A DNA stretch of 64,000 nucleotides from Oscillospiraceae bacterium. GTDB lineage: Bacteria > Bacillota > Clostridia > Oscillospirales > Oscillospiraceae. Below the pieces are notes generated by a model. The model had not been told where the DNA came from, did not search any database, and saw only the letters and a list, made by a program, of their open reading frames with translations. Position 1 is the stretch's first letter; every line of letters begins with the position of its first letter. The DNA lies in assembly GCA_017458335.1 (NCBI GenBank), contig JAFTFT010000016.1, forward strand, positions 1 through 64,000. The letters run 5' to 3'. Made by a program: the position numbers and the translations under genes. This document shows, piece after piece, positions 26,967 to 35,570 of this stretch.

Positions 26967-28336
26967 ACAGGACAATTCTTGCACCGGGCGGAGAGCTACC
27001 GTTTGAAGTCCCCGGCCCCGTGACGGTGGTCGGCGCCGGACTTGCCGGAAGTGAATGCGCCTGGCAGCTTGCCGAGCGGGGAATCCCCGTGACGCTTTAT
27101 GAAATGCGTCCGGAACGATATACACCGGCGCACCATACGCCCCTCTTTGCGGAGCTGGTCTGCTCCAATTCCCTCCGCAGCGACGAACTCTCCAACGCCG
27201 TCGGCCTGCTGAAGGCGGAGATGCGTCAGATGAATTCTCTGGTGATGCGCGCGGCGGATCACAACCGGGTTGCCGCAGGGGGCGCGCTGGCCGTGGACCG
27301 GACCGCCTTCTCCCGGGAGATCACCGAAGCGCTGGAGCAGCACCGAAATGTGACGGTGATCCGGAAGGAAGTCGCGGAAATCCCGGAAGGCACCACCGTG
27401 ATTGCCTCCGGACCGCTCAGCAGCGACGCGATTACGGAGCGGATTACCGCGCTCTGCCCGGAATTCGATCTGCATTTTTATGACGCGGTGGCGCCGATTG
27501 TCACGCTGGAGAGCGTTGACATGGAAAATGCTTATTTTGCCTCCCGTTATGATAAGGGTACGGCGGATTATGTAAACTGCCCGATGACGAAGGACGAATA
27601 CACGGCCTTTGTCCGTGAGCTGGTTTCCGCGGAAGAGGCGGAGATTCACGGCTTCGACGACGCGGGCGTGTTTGAAGGCTGCATGCCGGTGGAGGTCATG
27701 GCGCGCCGCGGGGAGGATACGCTGCGCTACGGACCGCTGAAGCCGGTCGGACTGCGCAATCCTCGCACCGGGAAAGAGGACTATGCCGTGGTTCAACTCC
27801 GGCAGGACAATACCGACGCAACCCTCTTCAATATGGTCGGGTTCCAGACCCATCTCAAGTGGGGAGAGCAGAAGCGGGTCTTCTCCATGATTCCAGCGCT
27901 GCGGAACGCGGAGTTTGTACGCTACGGCGTGATGCACCGCAATACCTACCTGAACAGCCCGGGCCTGCTGGACCGGTATTATCGCCTGAAAACACAGCCC
28001 CGGATCCGCTTTGCCGGCCAGATGACCGGCGTGGAGGGCTATGTGGAGTCCGCCGCCTCCGGCATGCTGGTGGGAATCGAGACCGCGGCTGAGATCCTTG
28101 GATTGGAGCCGGTGGATTTCCCCCAGGAGACGGCCATCGGGGCCCTCGGCCTCTATATCTCACAGGGCAGCATCGGAGATTTTCAGCCGATGAACATCAA
28201 CTTCGGAATTATCAAGAGCCTGGACTACCGGGTAAAGGGAAAACGAAACAAGAATGCCGAGATTTCCCGGCGTTCTCTCGCCATTCTGGAAGAGCTGATG
28301 AAAAAGGAGGTTTTCCATGTTGAGAATACTCGTTGA
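26963..28336 (+). CDS. trmFO: Methylenetetrahydrofolate--tRNA-(uracil-5-)-methyltransferase TrmFO
   Basis: 457 residues. The FAD-binding start VTVVGAGLAGSECAWQLAERG, then YEMRP, FAELVCSNSLRSDELSNAVGLLKAEM, ALAVDRTAFS, and GQMTGVEGYVESAASGMLVG are diagnostic. It forms 5-methyluridine at tRNA position 54 using CH2-THF and FAD. The topA-trmFO order is common in Firmicutes. Start overlaps topA by 4 bp; the end overlaps plsX by 20 bp. Confidence 0.97.
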   Translation: MNRTILAPGGELPFEVPGPVTVVGAGLAGSECAWQLAERGIPVTLYEMRPERYTPAHHTPLFAELVCSNSLRSDELSNAVGLLKAEMRQMNSLVMRAADHNRVAAGGALAVDRTAFSREITEALEQHRNVTVIRKEVAEIPEGTTVIASGPLSSDAITERITALCPEFDLHFYDAVAPIVTLESVDMENAYFASRYDKGTADYVNCPMTKDEYTAFVRELVSAEEAEIHGFDDAGVFEGCMPVEVMARRGEDTLRYGPLKPVGLRNPRTGKEDYAVVQLRQDNTDATLFNMVGFQTHLKWGEQKRVFSMIPALRNAEFVRYGVMHRNTYLNSPGLLDRYYRLKTQPRIRFAGQMTGVEGYVESAASGMLVGIETAAEILGLEPVDFPQETAIGALGLYISQGSIGDFQPMNINFGIIKSLDYRVKGKRNKNAEISRRSLAILEELMKKEVFHVENTR

Positions 28337-29330
28337 CGCGATGGGCGGCGACAATGCCCCGCAGGAAATCGTCAAAGGCGCCATGCGGGCCAAAAGCGAG
28401 CTTGGTCTCGACATCACGCTGGTCGGACAGAAAGAGGCGATTCTCGCCTGCCTGGACGGAAGCGAGAAGGACGCGGTCCGGATCGTGGATGCCCGCGAAG
28501 TGATCACCATGGAGGACGACCCCAGTACGGCGACCCGCCGGAAGAAGGATTCTTCCATGGCGGTGGCGCTGCGCATGCTGAGGGACGGCGAGGGCGATGC
28601 GGTGGTCTCGGCCGGCAGTACCGGCGCGCTGCTCACCGGCGCGACGCTTACGGTCAAGCGGATCCACGGGATTCGCCGGGCGGCGCTGGCTCCCGTGCTC
28701 CCCGCGGGAGAGCACGGCGTTATGCTCATTGACTGCGGCGCCAATGTGGAGTGCACGGCGGAATATCTTCTGCAGTTTGCCTTTATGGGCAGCTTCTATG
28801 CAAAAAAACTGATGAATATCCCCAATCCCCGGGTCGGCCTGCTGAACGTGGGTACCGAGGATACGAAGGGCGGCGAGCTGCAGCATCAGGCCTTTGCCTT
28901 GCTGAAGAAGGCAAACGACGAGGGGCGGATCCGCTTTGTGGGGAACGTGGAAGGAACCGGGGTCTTCACCGGTGAGGCGGACGTGGTGGTGACGGACGGC
29001 TTCACGGGCAACGTCATGCTCAAGACCACCGAAGGCACCATCAAGTATATCATGAGGGAACTGAAGGGCGCCTTTTACAAGAGCACGAAGAACAAGCTGG
29101 CAGCAGCGGTGCTGAAGAATGACCTCGCCGAAATGAAGCGTTCCCTGGATCCCAACGAAGTCGGCGGAACCGCATTGGTCGGCATCTCCAAGCCCGTGAT
29201 CAAGGCCCACGGCTCCTCCAACGCGGAGAGCTTCTTCGCCGCGATCCGGCAGGCAAAGCAATTTGCCGAATCGGGCTTCATCGACGACATCATCGCGAAC
29301 ATTGACTATATGAGACTGAAAACGGAGTAA
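28317..29330 (+). CDS. plsX: Phosphate acyltransferase PlsX
   Basis: 337 residues. ILVDAMGGDNAPQEIVKGA at the start, SAGSTGALLTGA, NVEGTGVFTGEADVVVTDGFTGN and the C-terminal GISKPVIKAHGSSNAESF segment mark PlsX. It makes acyl-phosphate from acyl-ACP for phospholipid synthesis (PlsX/PlsY route). It overlaps trmFO and has AAAAAGGAGG before the ATG. No acpP is found between plsX and rnc, unlike many genomes. Confidence 0.97.
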   Translation: MLRILVDAMGGDNAPQEIVKGAMRAKSELGLDITLVGQKEAILACLDGSEKDAVRIVDAREVITMEDDPSTATRRKKDSSMAVALRMLRDGEGDAVVSAGSTGALLTGATLTVKRIHGIRRAALAPVLPAGEHGVMLIDCGANVECTAEYLLQFAFMGSFYAKKLMNIPNPRVGLLNVGTEDTKGGELQHQAFALLKKANDEGRIRFVGNVEGTGVFTGEADVVVTDGFTGNVMLKTTEGTIKYIMRELKGAFYKSTKNKLAAAVLKNDLAEMKRSLDPNEVGGTALVGISKPVIKAHGSSNAESFFAAIRQAKQFAESGFIDDIIANIDYMRLKTE

Positions 29331-29339
29331 GACAGAACC

Positions 29340-30017
29340 GTGCAACAACTGGAAGAGAGAATCGGATATCGGTTTCACAGCCGCAGACTTCTGGAGACCG
29401 CGCTGACCCACAGCTCCTATGTCAATGAGCACCCGCGGGAAAAACCGGAGTGCTATGAGCGGCTGGAGTTCCTGGGCGATTCCATCCTCGGAATGGTGAC
29501 GGCGGAGCTCCTCTACCGTTGGGAGCCGGCGCTGCCGGAAGGGAAAATGACCCGCATTCGTGCGGAGCTGGTCTGCGAAGAGAGCCTGTACCGGGTCGCG
29601 GCGGAGCTGGGATTCGGGCAATGGATGCGCCTCGGCAAGGGAGAGGAGAAATCCAGAGGCCGTGAACGGCCGAGCATCCTCGCCGATATGGTGGAGGCGG
29701 TCATCGCCGCGATATACCTGGACGGCGGGATGGAAGCCGCGGAGACCTTTATCCGCGACCGGGTTTTAAACCAGGCGGAGGAACACATCCGCAGCCGGAG
29801 CCGCGACAACAAGACCGAGCTCCAGGAGCTGGTACAGCAGGTGACCGGCAGCAGCATCCGCTATGAGATGACCGGCGAAAGCGGTCCGGATCACGATAAG
29901 CGCTTTACCTGTGCGGTCTATGTCAACGGCGTCCTCTCCGGAGAAGGCGAGGGCCATACGAAAAAGGAAGCCGAACAGGCCGCCGCGGGCTCCGCGCTTC
30001 AGAGACTGCAGCCATGA
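29340..30017 (+). CDS. rnc: Ribonuclease III
   Basis: 225 residues with a GTG start. The RNase III signature ERLEFLGDSILGMV (about 40-53) carries the catalytic acidic residues, with a second acidic cluster in ADMVEAVIAAIYLDGG. A dsRNA-binding domain (about 153-222) ends the protein. It processes rRNA precursors and other double-stranded RNAs. The plsX-rnc-smc neighbourhood is conserved in Firmicutes. A radical SAM gene overlaps by 4 bp and splits rnc from smc here. Confidence 0.96.
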   Translation: MQQLEERIGYRFHSRRLLETALTHSSYVNEHPREKPECYERLEFLGDSILGMVTAELLYRWEPALPEGKMTRIRAELVCEESLYRVAAELGFGQWMRLGKGEEKSRGRERPSILADMVEAVIAAIYLDGGMEAAETFIRDRVLNQAEEHIRSRSRDNKTELQELVQQVTGSSIRYEMTGESGPDHDKRFTCAVYVNGVLSGEGEGHTKKEAEQAAAGSALQRLQP

Positions 30018-31063
30018 GCGCGAGAAACCGGATTTATCCCGTCTTCATTCCGCATCTCGGATGCCCGCACGCCTGCGTATTCTGCAACCAGCATGAGATC
30101 ACGGGGGCCGCGGAGGAAGAGGCGCTTGGGCAATTGAACAGCCTGTCGGAAAATCCGCCGCAGGGGGCAGCTTATGAGCTCGCCTTCTACGGCGGAAGCT
30201 TTACGGCGATCCCCGTGGAGCAGCAGCTGCGCTATCTTGAAGCAGCCGGGCGGGCGAGAGACTGCGGTGCGGTTTCTTCTGTTCGTCTCTCCACACGGCC
30301 GGATGCCATCACACCCGAGATCCTGGAACGGCTGAAGCAGTATGGGGTCGAAACCGTGGAACTCGGAGCACAGTCCATGCGGGACACGGTCCTCCGGGCG
30401 TCCGGACGTGGCCACAGCGCGGAGGATGTACGGCGGGCGTCGGCCATGATCCGCGAGGCCGGCCTCTCGCTGGTGTTGCAGATGATGACCGGACTTCCGG
30501 GGGATGATGATGACGGCGCGGTGGACACCGCCCGGCAGCTGATTGCCCTGAAGCCCGACGCGGTGCGGATTTATCCCACGGTAATCGTCCGTGGGACCGA
30601 ACTGGAACGCCGTTGGCGCCGCGGCGATTACCGGGAACATACCGTGGAAGACGCGGTCCGCGTCTGCGCCTTACTTTTGCCGCTGTTTGAAGCGGCTGGA
30701 ATCCCGGTGATCCGCCTCGGCCTGAACCCGACGGACGAACTCTCCGGAGGCGCGGCGCTGGCCGGGGCCTATCACCCCGCACTCGGCGAGCTGGTCCGCA
30801 GCCGTGTTCTCCGCAACCGGGCAGAGCGGCAGCTTGCCCAAATGCACTGCAACGGGGAATACGTGACCATCCTTGTCCCGGAAAAAAAGCTCTCTCAGAT
30901 GTTGGGACAGAAGCGCTGCAATGCCGCCTGGCTGAAGGAACGCTTTCATCTGGCGGCCCTTGAGATCTGTCCGGATCCGGAGATCGCGGATCTCGTGATT
31001 GAAAAGGACCCTTACGGAGCGCTGATCGAGGAGCTCTGGAGCCACTATCCGCCGAAGACGTGA
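30014..31063 (+). CDS. Radical SAM protein, Elp3-related
   Basis: 349 residues. The 4Fe-4S motif CPHACVFCNQ (C-x3-C-x2-C, about residues 18-25) is followed by FYGGSFTAIP, SVRLSTRPDAITPEILERL and VELGAQSMRDTVL. These are shared with the radical SAM domain of Elp3-type proteins. The N-acetyltransferase domain of full Elp3 is absent. It overlaps rnc by 4 bp. In Firmicutes such a protein often sits near rnc and smc; its substrate is not established, though RNA modification is an inference from the family. Confidence 0.82.
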   Translation: MSARNRIYPVFIPHLGCPHACVFCNQHEITGAAEEEALGQLNSLSENPPQGAAYELAFYGGSFTAIPVEQQLRYLEAAGRARDCGAVSSVRLSTRPDAITPEILERLKQYGVETVELGAQSMRDTVLRASGRGHSAEDVRRASAMIREAGLSLVLQMMTGLPGDDDDGAVDTARQLIALKPDAVRIYPTVIVRGTELERRWRRGDYREHTVEDAVRVCALLLPLFEAAGIPVIRLGLNPTDELSGGAALAGAYHPALGELVRSRVLRNRAERQLAQMHCNGEYVTILVPEKKLSQMLGQKRCNAAWLKERFHLAALEICPDPEIADLVIEKDPYGALIEELWSHYPPKT

Positions 31064-31112
31064 AAAACCGCCGGATTCGACTCCAATTCCATGCGAAATC
31101 CGAATGAATTAC

Positions 31113-31141
31113 TTGAAAACAGGGATCAGATATGCTACAAT
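31113..31141 (+). promoter_or_regulatory. Promoter of the smc transcription unit
   Basis: TTGAAA (31113-31118), 17-bp spacer, TACAAT (31136-31141). It places the structured repeat at 31144-31345 in the smc leader. Confidence 0.65.
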
Positions 31142-31143
31142 GC

Positions 31144-31345
31144 TTTGTCTGATTTCTGTTTTCGTTTTTATGCCGCTTAACGGAACTGTCGTCCGGGCGA
31201 TGGACTTCTCCCCCGCCTCCGGCGGGGAGGAATCCGGTTTCTGCTTAACGAAACTGCCGGCAGGGCGATGGTCTTCTCCCCCGCCTCCGGCGGGGAAGAA
31301 TCCGGTCCCCGTATTCCGTTAAGGGGCATCAAACAGACAAGTATG
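31144..31345. repeat. Nested inverted/tandem repeat with two identical hairpins in the smc leader
   Basis: Outer arms ATGCCGCTTAACGGAA (31170-31185) and, inverted, TTCCGTTAAGGGGCAT (31314-31329) match at 15 of 16 positions. Further out TTGTCTG and CAGACAA also pair. Inside are two tandem 68-bp units (31175-31242, 31243-31310), each with the hairpin CCCCGCCTCCGGCGGGG. It could be a palindromic interspersed repeat or a folded leader RNA. A 72-codon ORF across it is not believable as a gene. Confidence 0.65.
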
Positions 31346-31362
31346 ATCTTCAGGAGTTTTTT

Positions 31363-34300
31363 GTGTATCTAAGAGCACTGGAAATACAAGGATTCAAGTC
31401 TTTTGCGGATAAGACACGCCTCACCTTCGAGAAGGACATCACGGCCATCGTCGGCCCCAACGGATCCGGAAAGTCCAACATCTCTGACGCGATTCTCTGG
31501 GTCATGGGCGAACAGCGCACCAAGGCCCTGCGCGGCAACAAGATGGAGGATGTCATCTTCGGCGGAACCGAAGTGCGTTCGCCGATGGGCTTTGCGCAGG
31601 TTTCCCTGATTCTGGACAATTCCGGCCATCTCTTTGAGACGGAAGGCAGTGAGCTGATGCTGACCCGCCGCTATTACCGCAGCGGCGAGAGCGAGTATTA
31701 TATCAACAAGGAACCGGTCCGCCTCAAGGACATCAACGGTCTGCTGATGGACACGGGCCTCGGGCGTGACGGCTATTCCATCATCGGCCAGGGGAAGATC
31801 GCCGATATCATCTCCACCAAGAGCGCAGACCGCCGTGAGGTCTTCGAGGAAGCAGCCGGGATCTCACGCTACCGCTTCCGAAAGGAAGAGGCCGAGCGCA
31901 AGCTGGAGAAGACGGAAGAGAATCTTGTCCGCATCAATGACAAAATCGAAGAGCTCGAACTGCAGGTCGGCCCTCTGAAGGAGCAGTCCGAAAAGGCAAA
32001 GAAATACCTGGTGCTTCGTGACGATCTGCGCATTAAAGAGATTTCCGTATGGCTGGCTACCCTGGATAAGCTGCGCTCTCAGTCCGAGGCGATCCGGCAG
32101 GAATATGAACAGCTCTCCGAAGAGCTGACGCGGGCCAAGGCCGAGCTGGATTCGGTCTATGTTTCGGGCGACAGCCTGACCGAGCGCATGCACCGGAAGG
32201 ATGTGGAGTCCGAAGAGGCGAGAGAACGCCTTTCCGCGGCGGAAGCGAGGCTCTCGTCCTGTGAGGCGGAAGCGGCGGTTCTGAATGCCAACATCGAAAG
32301 CAGCATCGAAAACGTTCAACGGATACAGAAGGACCTGGAACAGCAGCGCAGCCGGGTGGAGGAGATCCGTGCGGAGATTCGCCACGGGCAGGACCGGATT
32401 CGTGAGATCGAAGAAGAGAAACAGAATCTGTCCGGTCAGATCCAGGCGGCGGAAAACGTCCTGAAAGGCTGCCAGATGAAACTGAGCAGCCGGGAAACCA
32501 TGCTGAAGCAGCAGACCGAACAGTTTAACGCCGCGACCGTCGAGCTGAACAGCGCAGATGCACGTATTCGGATTCTGACGGATATGCAGCGGGATTATGA
32601 GGGCTATTCCAAGGCGGTCAGAACCGTCATGAGGGAAGCGAACCGCGGAACCCTGCGGGCAATCCACGGCCCGGTCTCCGGCCTGATCCGGACGGATGCC
32701 GAAGTTGCCCTGGCCATCGAGACTGCGCTTGGCAGCGCCGGGCAGAACATCGTGGTCGATACCCAGAATGACGCCCGCATGGCCATTGAAATGCTGCAGC
32801 GTCAGGATGCCGGCCGCGCGACCTTCCTCCCGCTGGATACCATCCGCGGCAGCAGACTGCAGGAGGTTCCGGAGCGGGATCCCGGCTTTGTCGGACTGGC
32901 TTCGGAGCTCGTGGACTATGACCCCAAATATGAGCAGATTATCCTGAATCTGCTGGGAAAGACCGTGATCGCCGAGCGCCTGCCCGATGCGATCCGCATG
33001 TCGAAGACCAGCGGAAACCGCCTGCGCATCGTCACGCTGGATGGACAGATGATCCACTCCGGCGGTTCCATGACCGGCGGAAGCAGTATCCGCAGCAGCG
33101 GAATTCTTTCCAGGGCGAGCGAACTTGAGCAGCTGAAGCAGGAGCAGGAGCGCCTGCAGCGTAAACAAAAGAACGCTCAGGAGCTGTTGGACAATACCCG
33201 CCGTGCCACAGAGAAGCTGCAGTATGAGCTCTCCATGGCGCAGGAGGATCAAAACTGCCTCCTTCAGAATGTGGCGGCCCTGGATGCCGAGCGGCGTTCC
33301 GTGGAGTCATCAACCCAGCAGTTTACCGTGCTGCTCAACGCCATCGACGGCGACAGCGACGCACGGAGAAACACCATTGCCGCTGCGGAGCGCCAGACGG
33401 AGAGCTTCCGGGAACGCCTGCAGGAAAAGCTGGAACAGAAAAAGCTGATCCAGGCGGATGTGGACCGCGAAAAGAGTGAAATCCGCAGAATCAGCGACGA
33501 AAAGCTGGAACTGGAAGGGAAGCGGACCAAAACAGACAAGCTGGCCCAGCAGCTGAACGCAGATATCAACGACCTGGAACGGCGCGTCTCCCGTGCCGAA
33601 CAGAAAAAGGTCACTGCCGACCTGGAGGAGAAACAGATCATCGACAAGCTCTGGGACAGCTATGAGCTCAGCCACACGGCGGCACAGACCCTGCGGCAGC
33701 CGGTGGAGAATCTTCAAAAGGCCAACAAGGAAATTACCGATCTGCGTCGGCAGATGAACGCCCTCGGCACGCCGAACCTCGGGGCCATCGAAGAATATGA
33801 GCGCGTCAACACCCGTTATGAATTCCTGAAGGAACAGCGGGACGATGTGGAAAAGGCCAAAGCCGAACTTGTCGGCGTGATCCGCGATATCACCCGGGAT
33901 ATGGAGAGCCTCTTCGTCGAGCGGTTTCGCCGGATCGACGAGTGTTTCCGGGATACTTTCCAGGATCTGTTCGGCGGCGGAAAGGCAGCTTTGGTTCTTG
34001 AGGATGAAAACGACGTGCTCAACTGCGGCATTGACATCCGGGTCCAGCCGCCGGGAAAGGCCGTCTCTACCATCAGTCTGCTCTCGGGCGGTGAAAAAGC
34101 CTTCGTCGCGATCGCGCTGTATTTTGCGATCCTGAAGGTGAGACCGACACCCTTCTGTGTCATGGATGAGATCGAAGCGGCACTGGACGAGGAAAATGTC
34201 AGCCGCTATGCCCAGTATATGCGGCGCTTTGCCGATAAGACACAGTTTCTGGTGATCACCCACCGCCGCGGGACGATGGAAGAAGCGGACATGCTTTACG

Positions 34301-34380
34301 GCGTGACCATGCAGGAAAAAGGCGTCTCAACGGTCCTGAGTCTGGACCTCGAGGCCGCAAAGAAGACAATAGAGGAGTAA
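31363..34380 (+). CDS. smc: Chromosome segregation protein SMC (short-armed)
   Basis: 1005 residues with a GTG start and AGGAG seven bases upstream. Walker A GPNGSGKSN (31-39), the hinge (about 410-580, with GRATFLPLDTIRG and GGSMTGGS), and C-terminal LSGGEKAFVAIAL and VMDEIEAALDEENV are all intact. The protein is about 180 residues shorter than the usual bacterial SMC of about 1150-1200. Both coiled-coil arms are shortened by a similar amount, so it looks like a real short-arm variant and not a truncation. It organises chromosomes with ScpA/ScpB, not in the window. ftsY follows by 2 bp. Confidence 0.94.
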   Translation: MYLRALEIQGFKSFADKTRLTFEKDITAIVGPNGSGKSNISDAILWVMGEQRTKALRGNKMEDVIFGGTEVRSPMGFAQVSLILDNSGHLFETEGSELMLTRRYYRSGESEYYINKEPVRLKDINGLLMDTGLGRDGYSIIGQGKIADIISTKSADRREVFEEAAGISRYRFRKEEAERKLEKTEENLVRINDKIEELELQVGPLKEQSEKAKKYLVLRDDLRIKEISVWLATLDKLRSQSEAIRQEYEQLSEELTRAKAELDSVYVSGDSLTERMHRKDVESEEARERLSAAEARLSSCEAEAAVLNANIESSIENVQRIQKDLEQQRSRVEEIRAEIRHGQDRIREIEEEKQNLSGQIQAAENVLKGCQMKLSSRETMLKQQTEQFNAATVELNSADARIRILTDMQRDYEGYSKAVRTVMREANRGTLRAIHGPVSGLIRTDAEVALAIETALGSAGQNIVVDTQNDARMAIEMLQRQDAGRATFLPLDTIRGSRLQEVPERDPGFVGLASELVDYDPKYEQIILNLLGKTVIAERLPDAIRMSKTSGNRLRIVTLDGQMIHSGGSMTGGSSIRSSGILSRASELEQLKQEQERLQRKQKNAQELLDNTRRATEKLQYELSMAQEDQNCLLQNVAALDAERRSVESSTQQFTVLLNAIDGDSDARRNTIAAAERQTESFRERLQEKLEQKKLIQADVDREKSEIRRISDEKLELEGKRTKTDKLAQQLNADINDLERRVSRAEQKKVTADLEEKQIIDKLWDSYELSHTAAQTLRQPVENLQKANKEITDLRRQMNALGTPNLGAIEEYERVNTRYEFLKEQRDDVEKAKAELVGVIRDITRDMESLFVERFRRIDECFRDTFQDLFGGGKAALVLEDENDVLNCGIDIRVQPPGKAVSTISLLSGGEKAFVAIALYFAILKVRPTPFCVMDEIEAALDEENVSRYAQYMRRFADKTQFLVITHRRGTMEEADMLYGVTMQEKGVSTVLSLDLEAAKKTIEE

Positions 34381-34382
34381 CT

Positions 34383-35288
34383 ATGGGACTGTTTGACAAG
34401 CTGTTCGGAGGCCTCGGAAAGACCAGACAGCAGATCGATCTGGAAGAGCTGTTTCAGGGCTATGCCCCCGACAGCGAGGACTTCTACGAGAACCTGGAAG
34501 AAATGCTGATCCTCTCGGACGCGGGGATGGAGACGGCGGAGCGCGTGGACTATCTCATGCGCAGGAAAACCTGGGAGGACCGTTACCGCAAGGGAGAAGA
34601 AGCCCGCGAGGGACTCATCAAGATCCTGACCGGACTCCTGGACGTGGGGGATACGGAGCTGAAGCTGACGACAAAGCCCTCCGTCATCCTGATGGTGGGC
34701 GTCAACGGTGTCGGTAAGACCACCACCATCGGAAAACTTGCGCACCAGCTGATCGATTCCGGGAAGAAGGTCATGCTGTGCGCGGGCGATACCTTCCGTG
34801 CCGCGGCAGCGGAGCAGCTCGGCATCTGGGCGGAGCGCTCGGGCGCGGATTTTGTCCGCCACGAGGAGGGAAGCGACCCCGCGGCCGTCGTCTATGACGG
34901 CATTTGCGCAGCCAAAGCGCGCGGCACCGACGTGGTTTTGATTGACACGGCCGGCCGTCTGCACAACAAGGCCAACCTCATGAACGAACTCAACAAGATC
35001 CGCCGCATCATCGACCGGGAACTTCCGGATGCCGATGTCGAAACCCTGATGGTGCTTGATGCCACCACGGGACAAAACGGCCTTCTGCAGGCCAAGCAGT
35101 TCCTGGAGACCTGCGGCATCACCGGCATTGTCCTGACCAAGCTCGACGGCACCGCCAAGGGCGGCATCGTCTTCGCCATTGCCAACGAATGCCATCTGCC
35201 TGTGAAGTATGTCGGCGTCGGGGAAGGCATTGACGATCTGATCCCCTTCAACGGGAAGAGCTTTGTCGAAGCCCTGTTCAAAAAATAA
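34383..35288 (+). CDS. ftsY: Signal recognition particle receptor FtsY
   Basis: 301 residues, the short NG-domain form without the long acidic A domain. The N domain (1-95) is followed by the G domain with GVNGVGKTTTIGKLA, GDTFRAAAAEQL, DTAGRLHNK and TKLDGTAKGG. It docks ribosome-SRP complexes at the membrane. A GAGGAG ribosome site overlaps the end of smc. The smc-ftsY order is conserved in Firmicutes. Confidence 0.97.
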   Translation: MGLFDKLFGGLGKTRQQIDLEELFQGYAPDSEDFYENLEEMLILSDAGMETAERVDYLMRRKTWEDRYRKGEEAREGLIKILTGLLDVGDTELKLTTKPSVILMVGVNGVGKTTTIGKLAHQLIDSGKKVMLCAGDTFRAAAAEQLGIWAERSGADFVRHEEGSDPAAVVYDGICAAKARGTDVVLIDTAGRLHNKANLMNELNKIRRIIDRELPDADVETLMVLDATTGQNGLLQAKQFLETCGITGIVLTKLDGTAKGGIVFAIANECHLPVKYVGVGEGIDDLIPFNGKSFVEALFKK

Positions 35289-35303
35289 AGAGGAGACTCC
35301 CGT

Positions 35304-35570
35304 ATGACAAGCAAGGAACGCGCAAGGCTGAAAGGCCTTGCTTCAACGGCAGACACCATTGTTCAGATCGGCAAGAGCGGCATCACGGAGAATGTCATTG
35401 CCTCCGTAGACGCCGCCCTGAAGGCACGGGAACTGGTCAAGGGAAAAGTCCTGGAGAGCAGCATGCTGACCGCCCGCGAAGCCTGTGAACAGCTGGCCGA
35501 AGCCCTTGGGGCCGAGGCGGTGCAGGCGATCGGAACCAAGTTCGTGCTGTACCGCAAAAAACCGGAATGA
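35304..35570 (+). CDS. yhbY: YhbY/CRM-domain ribosome-associated RNA-binding protein
   Basis: 88 residues covering a single CRM domain: LKGLASTADTIVQIGKSGIT with the GKxG loop, then ALKARELVKGKVL. It binds precursors of the large ribosomal subunit. Good AGAGGAG site upstream. The order yhbY-nadD-yqeK-rsfS is a common Firmicute block. Confidence 0.93.
   Translation: MTSKERARLKGLASTADTIVQIGKSGITENVIASVDAALKARELVKGKVLESSMLTAREACEQLAEALGAEAVQAIGTKFVLYRKKPE

Noticed and set aside
31104-31322. Small 72-codon ORF before smc
   Set aside because: Most of it translates the tandem hairpin repeat; no ribosome site and no conservation expected.
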